Shown piece after piece: positions 7,126 to 16,479 of a stretch of 64,000 nucleotides of DNA. Source of the stretch: a virus; IMG/VR virus record IMGVR_UViG_3300032782_000005, positions 1 through 64,000 of that record. The stretch is one strand, 5' to 3'. The first letter of the stretch is position 1. Each line of letters starts with the position of its first letter. The notes beneath the pieces were generated by a model, which made no database searches, was not told the origin of the DNA, and worked only from the letters and a program-made list of their open reading frames with translations. A program made the position numbers and the translations under genes.

Positions 7126-7665
7126 ATGGCTGCAGCCCTAGTATTGCCCAATTCGGGTCCGTATACGGGCACATGGAACGCCCTCGTTTTGGGAACCCTC
7201 AGCGATGATGGGTACTCGATCTCAGCAACGCCACAAGGACAAGAGATAAATGAGACAGATAGTTATGGCCTAACTCTCGTAGAGGCCATCTATCGTGGAA
7301 TCAATTGGCGCGCTCGCTTCCGCGGCCTCGAATTCAAGTCGGGCCTTCTTGGCGCTCTCCTCGCGTTCGGTTCCACTGCCGCGCAACCAGGCGGCGCCGG
7401 TTTCGGCACTCTGAACCCGACCCTCGCCAACATCGGCGACCGCTGGAGCAAGTACGGCGCGGCGCTGGTGCTGACCGCGATCCTCGCCAACCCCCCGACC
7501 TCTCCTCAGTCGTTGACGGCCTCGACGGCGATTCTCGCGCCGGGCCAGAACACGGAGATGATGTTCACGTCGAAGGTGAAGGAAGTGCCGATTGAGATGG
7601 TGCTTCTCCCCTATGCCTTCGTCATCAACAGCGTCACATATAACCTTCCGTTTTCGGTCACTTAG
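7126..7665 (+). CDS. Tail tube (major tail) protein
   Basis: 179 residues from ATG 7126, which has GGAG eight bases upstream; a GTG at 7117 overlapping the previous gene is the alternative. The sequence (GPYTGTWNALVLGTLSDDGYSI, YGLTLVEAIYRGINWRARFRGLEF ... TEMMFTSKVKEVPIEMVLLPY) is all beta with the strand pattern of siphovirus tail tube proteins. It lies immediately upstream of the tape measure-like gene, the classical position. The exact subfamily is not recognised. Confidence 0.65.
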   Translation: MAAALVLPNSGPYTGTWNALVLGTLSDDGYSISATPQGQEINETDSYGLTLVEAIYRGINWRARFRGLEFKSGLLGALLAFGSTAAQPGGAGFGTLNPTLANIGDRWSKYGAALVLTAILANPPTSPQSLTASTAILAPGQNTEMMFTSKVKEVPIEMVLLPYAFVINSVTYNLPFSVT

Positions 7666-7677
7666 AGGATATTAAAG

Positions 7678-9024
7678 GTGGCCGAAGAAGCGGTGATTCG
7701 CATCCGTTTCGAGGGCGACGGCGGCGCACAGACGACCGCCGTTTCCGTCCCGCGTCCGACCACGCAGGTTCCCCCTCCTCCACCGCTGCCTCCTACCGGA
7801 ACTCCACCCGCCGCTCCTGCTGGCGCGCCGACAACACTTCCAAACGTCGGCGCGATGCCCAAGCTTCCAGACATGGTTCGGGAACTGGACCAGTTCTGGA
7901 AAGAGTTGGCGGAACTCAACGCCGCGATGGACCCGGACATCGTGCGGCAGCGCGTCGAGCAGGAGTTGGCGCTGGCCGACGCGCGCAGGGAATTGAACCG
8001 CGTCATGGAGGAAGAGAGGGAGTACCAAAGACCGACGGCGATCCCTGTGCCGGAACCGGCCGGCGAACAAAAATCGGGCCTGGATCGGTTCCTCGACATG
8101 CTTGGGAGTTTCCGGGGAACCATCGGGGCCAGACTCGGACCCACCGCAGGAGGCGGACTAGATATCCTTCAGGCTTTGCGCGGCATGAAGGGACTTGGGG
8201 GCCAAGCCGAGGCCGGCGAAGGCGCTGAGATGGGCGGCGAAGCGGCCGGAGTGGAAGCCGGCGCGGCCGGTGGCCCAATCGGCATTCTCGTCGCACTTGC
8301 CGCGATGGAGGTCGCCAAGGCGGAAAAGGATTTGGCCGAGGCCACGGCGGACGCAAGCAATGGCCTTCAGCAGTTCGCCGCCGTTGCCATGTCCGCAAGC
8401 GCTGATGTAGGAGCGACCTTGCAGGGATTGGGTGGAGGCGTCGCGTCGATGGGCGAGGCCGTGGAGAAAACCTCCTCATCGCTTAACCTTCTCGACCCTC
8501 TTCTGGGGATGCTGGCGGATAAGTTGGGCGCCGGCGTCAAGATATTCGGGCAAGTCCTCGAAGTGCTGGGGAACTTCACGCAGGCGATAGACCAGATCGC
8601 CGACCGCTACTCCGCTTACTCCCCGGAGATCAGCGTGGCCCAGGCTCTCGCCGACGTTTCCCAGACGCTTGGAGACCTGCGCCGCGCTCAGGAGATTGGC
8701 CCGGAGATGGCGCAATTCATCAACGAGGAATCGAAACTGCGACAACAGTTCGAGAACGAGAAGATAAAGATTCTCCGCGCCATTCTTCCGTTCGCCACGG
8801 ACGCCATGCGCCTCCTCAACGACCTGATGCCGTTTCTTGACATGGGCTTCAAGCCAATCCTCGCTCTGCTCGACGCCATCCATCAATTCATGGTTGCGCG
8901 TGGATGGGCACAAGCGAATCAGCCAGACACCGACTTCGACCTGCCGGGCCTCGATATCATGAACATGGGCGCAGGAGCCCTTCGTGGGAACCGCGAAGGC
9001 GTCAACGTCTCGCCGGTCGAATAG
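7678..9024 (+). CDS. Tape measure-like protein
   Basis: 448 residues from GTG. A Pro-rich N-terminal linker (about residues 25-45) is followed by helical segments with many Ala, Gly, Glu and Gln, a hydrophobic stretch near 200-215 (GGPIGILVALAAME), and amphipathic helices (QQFENEKIKILRAILPF, MRLLNDLMPFL). Length and composition match a short tape measure protein: 448 residues would set a tail of about 65 nm by the usual helix rule. Its place just after the tail tube gene supports this. A dedicated peptidase domain is not seen. Confidence 0.6.
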   Translation: MAEEAVIRIRFEGDGGAQTTAVSVPRPTTQVPPPPPLPPTGTPPAAPAGAPTTLPNVGAMPKLPDMVRELDQFWKELAELNAAMDPDIVRQRVEQELALADARRELNRVMEEEREYQRPTAIPVPEPAGEQKSGLDRFLDMLGSFRGTIGARLGPTAGGGLDILQALRGMKGLGGQAEAGEGAEMGGEAAGVEAGAAGGPIGILVALAAMEVAKAEKDLAEATADASNGLQQFAAVAMSASADVGATLQGLGGGVASMGEAVEKTSSSLNLLDPLLGMLADKLGAGVKIFGQVLEVLGNFTQAIDQIADRYSAYSPEISVAQALADVSQTLGDLRRAQEIGPEMAQFINEESKLRQQFENEKIKILRAILPFATDAMRLLNDLMPFLDMGFKPILALLDAIHQFMVARGWAQANQPDTDFDLPGLDIMNMGAGALRGNREGVNVSPVE

Positions 9025-9033
9025 GAGGGCTCC

Positions 9034-10494
9034 ATGCCTGGCACGACTGGACTTGGGCCGCTTCCGGACACCGGGAAACTTCAATACAACGGCGTCACCT
9101 GGAGCGCGCTCTACAAGTCGAAACTGGACGGCAAGGTCGTCATCGACGCCTCCCAGCGCATCACGCGCTACATGCAATGGGAGCTTCAGGTTGACGGGAT
9201 TGTCACGCTGGAGCAGGGCCTTCCCAACACGGATCAGACGTGGGCATTCATCCGGAAGAGTCTAAGCGTCGATGGAGCCGATCTGGTTTACACCGGACAG
9301 GGATTCGGCGGGCTTCAGGTCGGTCCCGGTCAGCCGACTCAGGACGTTGCGTGGGGGCCGATCCCGGAAGTCCTGAGCTTCCAACCTTTGGGCCAAGCGA
9401 GGTCGGCCTTCATCGCGTGGCGGTGCGTCGTTCGGATTCCGGAGTTGTCCACGACTCCCAATACGGTCGTGCAGTTCAGTTACGAATCGGCGCTGAGTTA
9501 CGACGAGGAGGGCTACGCGACCGTATCTCTTCGGGGAACTCTGGAGATCGCCCTTGCGCGAGCCGGCCTGCCCGGCGCCGCCAACAACCGCGTCGTCACT
9601 CAAACCGTCGATAAATTCCGCCAGTTGTGGCTCGACATCGACTTCGATCTCACGAAGTACAAGATCGTGCGCCGCGAGTTTCCTATGACCAGGGACAAGC
9701 GAACTTGCGAGTGGGAATACCAGGCGACCGAGTTGGCCCCGTTCGGATTGCCTCTCGGACACACAGGAGCGCATGGCACGATGAGTTTTCGCCCGATCCG
9801 GCCGGGCGGAGGGCAACAGGGGAAGCTTCTGGCCGTGCCGCGGTGGGTCTGCTCGATGAAGTGTACTTATGCCGTGCGGTCGGACTTCCCCCGGAGAATG
9901 GCCCAATTCGCATTCCTGAGCCTCCTCTGGTATCGCATGTGGTCGTCGCTGAACGGGTCTTTTCCTGTCGGCAATCAGAACGACGTGAACGCCAACGCCA
10001 ATCTACGAGGATTGTTGCGACAGCCATTCAAGCAGGCTGCGGCGGGAGTGCCTGTTCCGGCGCTTCCAAACGTCCCCATCGGCACGGCCGGGGCGTTGAA
10101 GTTTTACCAGCAGTTGGCCGCCAACCAGAAGCAGGTCGCCACGGCGCTGATCCCGGTAATAGCGATCAACGCAGCCGCCAACCCGCTGGCGGGCGTGCTC
10201 ACCGCAACCGCCATGCTCATGGATTTCGGCTTCGACGAGGGGCTGTATGAGGACTCGAAGACGGTGACGTTTCAGGCGGCGTGGTCGTTCTTCAGCACAT
10301 TCGAGACGGTCATGCAGGCCTCTGGGGTCTGGAATTATTCCCAGGACGTGGGTGGGAATGTGTGGTCCACGTCGGTCAAGGATATCATGGGCTGGCGCGG
10401 GCCGTTAGCTGCGCAGATCGACCCCAGCGTCGAAGTCCTTGTTGACATGGGCGGCGGCGCTCCGCTAAGCGGACCCGTGATCGTGGCCGAATGA
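9034..10494 (+). CDS. Structural (tail/baseplate) protein, 486 aa
   Basis: Starts after AGGAGG, nine bases from the tape measure stop. The first 270 residues are beta-rich (YMQWELQVDGIVTLEQ, FIAWRCVVRIPELSTTP, EYQATELAPFGLPLGHTGAHGTMSFRP); the C-terminal part includes helices and Ala-rich stretches (IAINAAANPLAGVLTATAML). Following the tape measure, it occupies the position of distal tail or baseplate hub proteins. No domain family is recognised with confidence. Confidence 0.5.
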   Translation: MPGTTGLGPLPDTGKLQYNGVTWSALYKSKLDGKVVIDASQRITRYMQWELQVDGIVTLEQGLPNTDQTWAFIRKSLSVDGADLVYTGQGFGGLQVGPGQPTQDVAWGPIPEVLSFQPLGQARSAFIAWRCVVRIPELSTTPNTVVQFSYESALSYDEEGYATVSLRGTLEIALARAGLPGAANNRVVTQTVDKFRQLWLDIDFDLTKYKIVRREFPMTRDKRTCEWEYQATELAPFGLPLGHTGAHGTMSFRPIRPGGGQQGKLLAVPRWVCSMKCTYAVRSDFPRRMAQFAFLSLLWYRMWSSLNGSFPVGNQNDVNANANLRGLLRQPFKQAAAGVPVPALPNVPIGTAGALKFYQQLAANQKQVATALIPVIAINAAANPLAGVLTATAMLMDFGFDEGLYEDSKTVTFQAAWSFFSTFETVMQASGVWNYSQDVGGNVWSTSVKDIMGWRGPLAAQIDPSVEVLVDMGGGAPLSGPVIVAE

Positions 10495-10495
10495 C

Positions 10496-11209
10496 ATGGC
10501 GATACGCAATCCAGACGACGTTGACATCCAACCGCAGGACGGCCTGGGGCTGCCGTGGTTCATCCCTGCCGGGTCGGGGTGGTTGGGGAGAAGGGATCAC
10601 GTCGAAATCCTGCTCGACCCCGGCTCAGCCCTGCACAAGACGTTGCCCCAAAGCGACCAGCCGTGGGACACATTGGCGACGCAATTTGTCGAGGGGTATG
10701 GGTTCGTCAATCCGGGCGCAGGGCAGGCTGGAGGTGCTGCCGATGCGGATGCAGTGATCGCCTCCGGCGGCGTCAACCTGAACAGCCAGTCCACGGGATA
10801 CGACACGATCCAGCGGATGGCGACCTCGACCTACCGATTCGTCTTGCGAGGCGAGGCGTGGAGGGTGGGGTATCAGGTTCCCGTTCCCGGCCTCCTGAGC
10901 GTCGGAGGGCAAACGGCTGTCCCGACCTTCCCGCAGTGGAGTTCGGGCAACGTGATCGTGGGCAACCTGCCGGGGCAGATTCCTATATTTTACTGCGCCT
11001 GGGAGCTTCACTACATCGTGGCCGGTCCGTTGAAGGGAAGCGCGCCAATCGTCCCGAATGCGGCCATGCGGATTCGCGCCGACCAGACGTTGCCGGATAT
11101 GGTGCAGGTTCCGTTCGCTCCCGCGGATGCGAACGCTGGCGTCTCGGCGGGAGGCGCTGCCGGCGGCGGCGGACCCAAATTGCCGTTTTTCAAGCGGAGG
11201 GGAAAGTGA
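10496..11209 (+). CDS. Structural protein, 237 aa
   Basis: ATG two bases after the previous stop; beta-rich with Gly/Pro loops (TSTYRFVLRGEAWRVGYQVPVPGL, YCAWELHYIVAG) and a Gly-rich, basic C-terminus (AAGGGGPKLPFFKRRGK). Strand content similar to the preceding gene suggests that both are subunits of the same tail or connector structure. Directly followed, with GTGA overlap, by the portal gene. Confidence 0.45.
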   Translation: MAIRNPDDVDIQPQDGLGLPWFIPAGSGWLGRRDHVEILLDPGSALHKTLPQSDQPWDTLATQFVEGYGFVNPGAGQAGGAADADAVIASGGVNLNSQSTGYDTIQRMATSTYRFVLRGEAWRVGYQVPVPGLLSVGGQTAVPTFPQWSSGNVIVGNLPGQIPIFYCAWELHYIVAGPLKGSAPIVPNAAMRIRADQTLPDMVQVPFAPADANAGVSAGGAAGGGGPKLPFFKRRGK

Positions 11210-12723
11210 ACGAGACTCTGGAACCCACCATCGCCGACCCCCGCTTCTACGTCCCGCGCGAGGACGTGCTGGAGAAGTTGACGCACGCGCTCACGGACGG
11301 TTACAAGCCCACAATCCCCCTCTGGGCGCTGGGTCACGAAAACGAGCCCATGCCCCAATTGTTCCTGTTCCGGGACGTGGAAAGGATGATGATCCACGGT
11401 CATGTCCGGAACTGCTTGGAAATCTACGAGTCGGGGATCGCAGGCGCAGAATTCTGGGGCGGCCCGAATCCTGACATGCCAGACGACCCGGTGGGCCTGC
11501 CGATCTCGGACAACCCGGAAGTCTCGCGCTTCGTCATGTCGCAGGTAAACCGCTTCTGGGACCGTGGCGTCCCCAAGCTTCAGAAGGCTTACCCCTACGG
11601 CTGGATCGGCTGCGAGGCGATGTACGCCCTCGATCAGCAGAATCAACCAGAGTGGGACGATCTGATCGACTTCTCCCCGTGGGACACGTTCATGCTCCTG
11701 ATTGGGGAAAAGCCGGTCGGCGTGCGCGTCAAGCAGGTTCAGTCCCCCGGCGACAAGAAGGATCACGGGGAAGTCAACCTGTGGCTGGCGACGAAGGACG
11801 TTCCGGCAAAAGGAATCTGGTACGCGCATAATCCTCGTTACAACCAGTTCTACGGCCAGAGCCAACTGATCGGGGCGTGGCGCGACTGGAGGCGTCTGGC
11901 GACAAAGGGCGCGGCTGAGACCGTTCTGGACGGAGGGTTCTTCCGACTGGGTTACTGCGCCCCCTTGATCCGTTACCCCAACGAGGACCTTCAGGTCGCT
12001 CAGGCGGTGCCGGGGACCGCCCCGGACTCGCAGGGGCGTCCCCGCCGACCGGCGCGTGATATGGCCCGCATGATAAGCGAGCAGATGCAGGCCGGGGCGG
12101 GGATGGGTATGCCCTCCGATTGTTACGCGCCCGGAACCGGCGGGGAGGGAAAATACAAGTGGGATGCTCAGGAATGGCGCGGCGAATTCGACGGGAGCCA
12201 CATCATCGCCTACTGCGAGCACCTGCACAAGCAGATCGCCAAGGGCATCGGCACGCCATACGAACTCATCGAGGAGACTCAGAGCGGCGGTTCGGGTGGA
12301 GGTTTTTCCGGCAAGATCGTCCCGGTCGAGGCGTTCCTGACCAAGCAGCAAAGGATCGCCGACGCCATGCTCATGCTGTTCATCAAGCAAATCCTTGGCC
12401 CGCTGGTTCAGTGGCGATGGCCGGGCTCGACGTTCAAGGTCGAAGTGAAGAGCCTTCTCCAAACGAAGCGCAAGCAGCAGGCCGGCGGCGACATCTCGAA
12501 CAAGCCAGGCGTGGACCCGAACATGCCGGCGCCGATGCCAGGGACGCATCAGGGCGACTCACACCATCCCTTGCAGGGCCAGAACCCGCCTCCAGGCCAG
12601 ATGGATCAAGGTTTCGCGCCATCCTCGCCGACGCGGGAACTTCCCTTCAGCCTCAACGCGGCGCGTGAGGATCGCGTTGCCAAACTGGCCGCGCTGATCC
12701 GAAGCATAGGGAGGGCAGCGTGA
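11206..12723 (+). CDS. Phage portal protein
   Basis: 505 residues from GTG overlapping the previous stop. Portal-like motifs are seen along the chain: FRDVERMMIHGHVRNCLEIYES, then WDDLIDFSPWDTFMLL, the WRDWRRLATKGAAETVLDGG clip/stem helices, and near residue 355 GIGTPYELIEETQSGGSGGGFSGK followed by TKQQRIADAMLMLFIKQILGPLVQW. This order is that of Mu gp29/SPP1-like portals, and the next gene encodes the usual Mu F partner. The portal forms the dodecamer at the DNA-entry vertex. The C-terminal 60 residues are Pro/Gln-rich. Confidence 0.8.
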   Translation: MNETLEPTIADPRFYVPREDVLEKLTHALTDGYKPTIPLWALGHENEPMPQLFLFRDVERMMIHGHVRNCLEIYESGIAGAEFWGGPNPDMPDDPVGLPISDNPEVSRFVMSQVNRFWDRGVPKLQKAYPYGWIGCEAMYALDQQNQPEWDDLIDFSPWDTFMLLIGEKPVGVRVKQVQSPGDKKDHGEVNLWLATKDVPAKGIWYAHNPRYNQFYGQSQLIGAWRDWRRLATKGAAETVLDGGFFRLGYCAPLIRYPNEDLQVAQAVPGTAPDSQGRPRRPARDMARMISEQMQAGAGMGMPSDCYAPGTGGEGKYKWDAQEWRGEFDGSHIIAYCEHLHKQIAKGIGTPYELIEETQSGGSGGGFSGKIVPVEAFLTKQQRIADAMLMLFIKQILGPLVQWRWPGSTFKVEVKSLLQTKRKQQAGGDISNKPGVDPNMPAPMPGTHQGDSHHPLQGQNPPPGQMDQGFAPSSPTRELPFSLNAAREDRVAKLAALIRSIGRAA

Positions 12724-15230
12724 ACGACTGGCGCACGCAAGGACTGGAATTCGCCGCGCTCCTCTCTCGCGCTGTGCCTCACGCCGAGTCGCTGGAAGAG
12801 GCCGTCGCCGCCGTGGACATGGCGATGGCCAAAAACGGACAAAAGTTGGAGGAAGAAATTCCTACTGGTAATTTTACCAGTAGGCCGCCGTCTGACGTAA
12901 GCCTCGACGCATTCTTCTCTTACGACATTTTCTCCCGTCGCGCCCAGGGCGTTTTGAACCGCGCCATGGCCGCGATGAACGACCTTTCCGCCTCGGCCAG
13001 ACGGGAATTGAAGGCCGCCATCGGCAAGGAAACGCCTGCGGAGATCGGGCAGGCAGTCATTTCGTTCATTCGGCACTATCGCGGTCAACTTGCTGAACTA
13101 TTGGGCGCGACCAACCTGTCTGCCCTTCTGGCAGGGGCGCGGGAAGTGGCCGATAAATTGCCCCCTGTGCCGCTTCCGGGGCTGGGCAAGCCTCCGCCCC
13201 CATCTTTGCCTCCAGACGCGGCAGCGGGCCTCCTGGCGAAACTGGAGGCCATGCCGGAGATGGAGCGCGCGAAGGAGGTCTACAACCTGCCGGCGGATCA
13301 ACAGGAATGGGCCAAGCAGGCGCTGGCCGTCGGTACAGGTCCGCCCATGCCGCCGTTCACTCCGCCCTCGCCTCCGGCGGATTCTCCGGGCGCAATTCAC
13401 TTCCCAACCATCGAGGAGGCCGTCAAGGACTTGTCCGCTCGGAACGTCGTCTCGCGCGACCAGTACGACCGACTGGACGCAGCCGCGAGGCAGAAGGCGT
13501 TCACCGTTGCAGGAGTTGAATCTCAGGAGACGCTGACGAAGATCAGGGACGCCCTGGCCGAGGTCGTCGCCGAGGGCGCGGACGTGGAGGCGTTCCGGCG
13601 GAAGGTCATGGAGAGGGTCGAGCCGAACACTTTCATGAGTCCGGCTCACATGGACGTGGTTGCCAGAAGCAACATCCAGGCGGCGTTCTCGGACGGGCAG
13701 ATGGCAGTCCTGAATACGCCGTTCGTCCGAAGCGGCTTCCCGTACACGATGTACCATGCGATCCACGACGACCGCGTGCGGCACGACCATTTGGAACTGG
13801 AAAAACTCGGCATCCAAGGAACGAATATCTACCGGATTGACGATCCCGTTTTCCAGACGTTCCGCCCGCCTTGGGATTACAACGATAGATGTGGCTTCAC
13901 GCCGATGAGCGTGAAGTTCGCGGCGGAGAAGGGAATTGATGAGGCGAAGCGTTGGCTCGAAACGAACGTCGAGCCCTCCCCTCCCGCCTTCGTCTCCTGG
14001 CCATCTTTCCGCCCCCCGCCCGAGTTCCAGCGCGCCCTGGCCGGCGCGCCCCTGTCGATCCGGCTGTCGTTGCAGCCGATGGAGATCGACCTAGACGATC
14101 TCCGGGATATTGAACTGGCCGTCGGGGACTGGTCCCCACATCACGGAGACAAGGGAGGCGTCGGCTGGAAGAACAGCGCCACGGGAGAAATCCGTTACCA
14201 GAAGAACCGCCCCGGTACGCGAGGAGAGGGCGAGCAGCCAGGCGGAGCGAGGGTCTTTCGCCCGCACGATTACATCAACGCCATCCATCAGCACGTCCAG
14301 TCCGGGGACAAGACGCGGGCTCACAAGTCATGGCAGTCGGTGCCGAGGGAGCAACGTGCCAAGGTCGCGGCCGGGTTATCGTCGGAGGCAAAGAGCGCGA
14401 TCAGGGAAGCGGCTGGAGGAGCGAAGCCGGCTCCAAAGCCACAGCCGGCGCCACAACCGAAAGCTGCGCCACCGCCGGCCCCAAAACCAACTCCGCCGCC
14501 TTCACCACCATCCGCGCCGCCTCCGCAACAGGCGCCACAACCAGGATCGCCTGAGCGGATCAACGAGGCCGTGGCGGCTTCTGGCCTATCTCCGAAGGCA
14601 TCGGAATCGTTGCGCGGCGTGGCAGCGGCCTTGGCGGCGTCGAAGCACCTGACGCCAGAGCAGAGGAATCATTACTATTCAGCAGCGAAATCCGTGCTGT
14701 CCAGAATGACGCCGGCCGCCATAAACCGCTTCAGGGAAGGGGTGAAGCAGGTTGAATTCCATCCAAATTTAGATACTCTTACGGCGTCTTTTACGAAGGT
14801 ATCTGGAAAATCTGTTGAGGGGACTGTTTTAGGTTTTTACGCATGGAAAACACAAATGCTGTCATTGGATGGCGGCAAAGATGTCCAGATGCGAGCAGAA
14901 GACGTGGTGCCAATGACTGGAGAAACGCATCAGACTTATGCTCATGAATTCGGACATGTCATCGACGGACCGCAAGAGGAATACAGCAGCTCAGTTGATT
15001 GGAGGGCGGCATGGTTGCTGGAACTGGTCGCCCCTTCTGCGCCTGAACGCAACATTCTCACCGGGTACGCCACGACGCATCCGGCGGAAGGATTCGCCGA
15101 ATTCAGCCGTTTGCTTCATGGCATTGGCGAGAGGCCGATGAACGCAGCCGAATTGAACGTTGTGGAGTCCGCATTCCCGAGTTGCAGCGCCTTCTGGAAA
15201 GCGAAGGGATTATGGCCGAGCCCCCAGTAA
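12720..15230 (+). CDS. Mu F-like head morphogenesis protein fused to a zincin metallopeptidase
   Basis: 836 residues, GTGA overlap with the portal. Residues about 300-410 hold the Mu F/SPP1 gp7 core (HMDVVARSNIQAAFSDGQ, HDDRVRHDHLELEKLGI, PPWDYNDRCGFTPMS). A Pro/Ala/Lys linker (about 568-612) leads to a C-terminal domain with HEFGH at 742-746 and a downstream ThPAEGFAEFS segment, the HExxH plus glutamate layout of zincin peptidases. A perfect copy of the palindromic repeat is read in frame at residues 48-55 (TGNFTSR). The peptidase part (14660-15080) is clearly richer in A/T than the rest, suggesting separate acquisition. Such polyvalent head proteins can be injected with the DNA; that is inference here. 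Confidence 0.75.
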   Translation: MNDWRTQGLEFAALLSRAVPHAESLEEAVAAVDMAMAKNGQKLEEEIPTGNFTSRPPSDVSLDAFFSYDIFSRRAQGVLNRAMAAMNDLSASARRELKAAIGKETPAEIGQAVISFIRHYRGQLAELLGATNLSALLAGAREVADKLPPVPLPGLGKPPPPSLPPDAAAGLLAKLEAMPEMERAKEVYNLPADQQEWAKQALAVGTGPPMPPFTPPSPPADSPGAIHFPTIEEAVKDLSARNVVSRDQYDRLDAAARQKAFTVAGVESQETLTKIRDALAEVVAEGADVEAFRRKVMERVEPNTFMSPAHMDVVARSNIQAAFSDGQMAVLNTPFVRSGFPYTMYHAIHDDRVRHDHLELEKLGIQGTNIYRIDDPVFQTFRPPWDYNDRCGFTPMSVKFAAEKGIDEAKRWLETNVEPSPPAFVSWPSFRPPPEFQRALAGAPLSIRLSLQPMEIDLDDLRDIELAVGDWSPHHGDKGGVGWKNSATGEIRYQKNRPGTRGEGEQPGGARVFRPHDYINAIHQHVQSGDKTRAHKSWQSVPREQRAKVAAGLSSEAKSAIREAAGGAKPAPKPQPAPQPKAAPPPAPKPTPPPSPPSAPPPQQAPQPGSPERINEAVAASGLSPKASESLRGVAAALAASKHLTPEQRNHYYSAAKSVLSRMTPAAINRFREGVKQVEFHPNLDTLTASFTKVSGKSVEGTVLGFYAWKTQMLSLDGGKDVQMRAEDVVPMTGETHQTYAHEFGHVIDGPQEEYSSSVDWRAAWLLELVAPSAPERNILTGYATTHPAEGFAEFSRLLHGIGERPMNAAELNVVESAFPSCSAFWKAKGLWPSPQ
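12862..12883 (+). repeat. 22-bp palindromic repeat, copy inside the Mu F-like gene
   Basis: Perfect arms CTACTGGTAA and TTACCAGTAG around TT; the inverted symmetry extends one more base each side (C and G). It is preceded by AAATTC. It is translated as TGNFTSR and disrupts nothing in the reading frame. Confidence 0.95.
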
Positions 15231-15526
15231 AGCGACGCCAGATGCTTCAGGAGTTGTTCTCCCGCCGCGTGGAGATTCCCGGCGGCGGCCATGCCGACAT
15301 CGGCTTGGAGTCTCCTGCCGCATCCTTCTCCATCGCCGAACCCGGCGGCAAGGACAAGGACCCCGACCCCGATGAGGCTGATGGCGTCGAATGCGCCATT
15401 TGCGGCAAGACGAAATGCGATCACTGGAAGGACGACGACCTCCCGAAAAAGCCGGACCCAGTGGACGAAGAACTATGGAAACAATGTGTCGCCTGCGCCA
15501 AAACGCCGGCGTCTACGAGCGGCTGA
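15212..15526 (+). CDS. Zinc-binding-like acidic protein, 104 aa
   Basis: The ATG lies 19 bases inside the end of the previous gene, with GAAGGG upstream. The N-terminus is basic and helical; the middle has CAICGKTKCDHW and the C-terminus CVACAKT, giving a possible zinc knuckle with Asp-rich spacers (KDKDPDPDEADG). The CGKTKCDHW motif looks like a truncated zinc ribbon. Function unknown. Confidence 0.55.
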   Translation: MAEPPVKRRQMLQELFSRRVEIPGGGHADIGLESPAASFSIAEPGGKDKDPDPDEADGVECAICGKTKCDHWKDDDLPKKPDPVDEELWKQCVACAKTPASTSG

Positions 15527-15573
15527 CTTTAGCTGCAACCCCGGATCACCCCGTTCATTTTAGGAGCCTGAAA

Positions 15574-16036
15574 ATGTCCGAACAGATCATCCCTGCGGAT
15601 GTGGAAAAGACGCTCATAGGCAAGGTGGACGGCAAGAGCGTCTTCCTTGTGGACGGGGACGAGATCAAAGTAAAATACGAAATGGACTATCTTTGAAGGC
15701 GGCAATGGCTACCGCTATCCATTCATCCCCAAGGACGAAATCTGGATTGATGGGGTGGAAGTCCAGTCGCAGGACATCGCCTTCATCATCTACCACGAAG
15801 CCTACGAGTCGCGGCTGATAAAGCAGGGCCTCAGTTACGACGATGCCCACAAGCGGGCCAACGGCGTCGAGCGGCAGTTGCGGCTGCGGCAGTTGCGGCA
15901 GCGCGAGGAAGAAGCCTCCGAATACGCCTACGGCACCGAGCCTCCCTCGTCCGGCTGGGAGTGCGTCGGCGAAATGAAATGGCGGCGCACGGGCAAAAGG
16001 ATACAATCGGACGGGACACACGGAGAAAAAACATGA
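15574..16036 (+). CDS. HExxE-type conserved phage protein interrupted by a CTT-TGA +1 frameshift site
   Basis: The first frame (15574-15696) gives 40 residues ending VKYEMDYL and stops at CTT-TGA (15691-15696). Reading GAA at 15695 in the +1 frame continues as EGGNGYRYPFIPKDEIWIDG ... IIYHEAYESRL ... YDDAHKRANGVE to the stop at 16036 (153 residues in total). The joined protein matches a widespread phage/planctomycete family with a DYxEGGH-type motif before an HExxE helix. UAU-CUU-UGA is the shift site of the RF2 gene prfB, but the upstream AGGGGG stimulator is missing, so a one-base mutation or sequencing error is the alternative. The second half has no good start of its own. Confidence 0.7.
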
Positions 16037-16479
16037 CGGCAGTTGCAGAAGTCGAGACGAAGTTCGAGCGGCAACAGGACGGCTCCCTGATCTACAAGCG
16101 CGAGCCCAAGCCCACCGACCCCTCGATCCTCCGCACGGCCCAAAACAACGTCCACATCTTCGAGCGCATCTGCACCAAGCCGCGCCAGACCGGAACGGAC
16201 CCAATGACGCTGGCCGTGCGCATGGCGCCAGGCGTGCCCCGCGAAGAGGCGGAGAAGATGCTTCTCGAACGGATCGAGTCGGCCAAGGCCAAGTACGGCA
16301 AGCTTGTCATCGACGCAGACACCGGCGAGGAGCGCTGCGTCGAGCCGGCCGTCCTGACCTTCGCGCGCGTGGGTCTGAAGGAAGGCTGGGTGATCGCCGA
16401 GTCGGTCTACGCCTCCAGGCAAAAGCCGCTGGAGATTCACGCCGTCGTTCACGCGGACGGGTCCGTCGAGGGGTACTGA
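16033..16479 (+). CDS. Hypothetical protein, 148 aa
   Basis: ATGA overlap with the frameshift gene. Charged and mixed alpha/beta (ILRTAQNNVHIFERICTK, EEAEKMLLERIESAKAKYG, KPLEIHAVVHADGSVEGY). The C-terminal strands could form a small barrel. No known family; it lies in the connector/fibre region. Confidence 0.5.
   Translation: MTAVAEVETKFERQQDGSLIYKREPKPTDPSILRTAQNNVHIFERICTKPRQTGTDPMTLAVRMAPGVPREEAEKMLLERIESAKAKYGKLVIDADTGEERCVEPAVLTFARVGLKEGWVIAESVYASRQKPLEIHAVVHADGSVEGY

Noticed and set aside
11011-12549. Minus-strand open frame of 512 codons opposite the portal gene
   Set aside because: Mirror of a real gene: GC-rich third positions leave the opposite strand open. It has no motif and no ribosome site.
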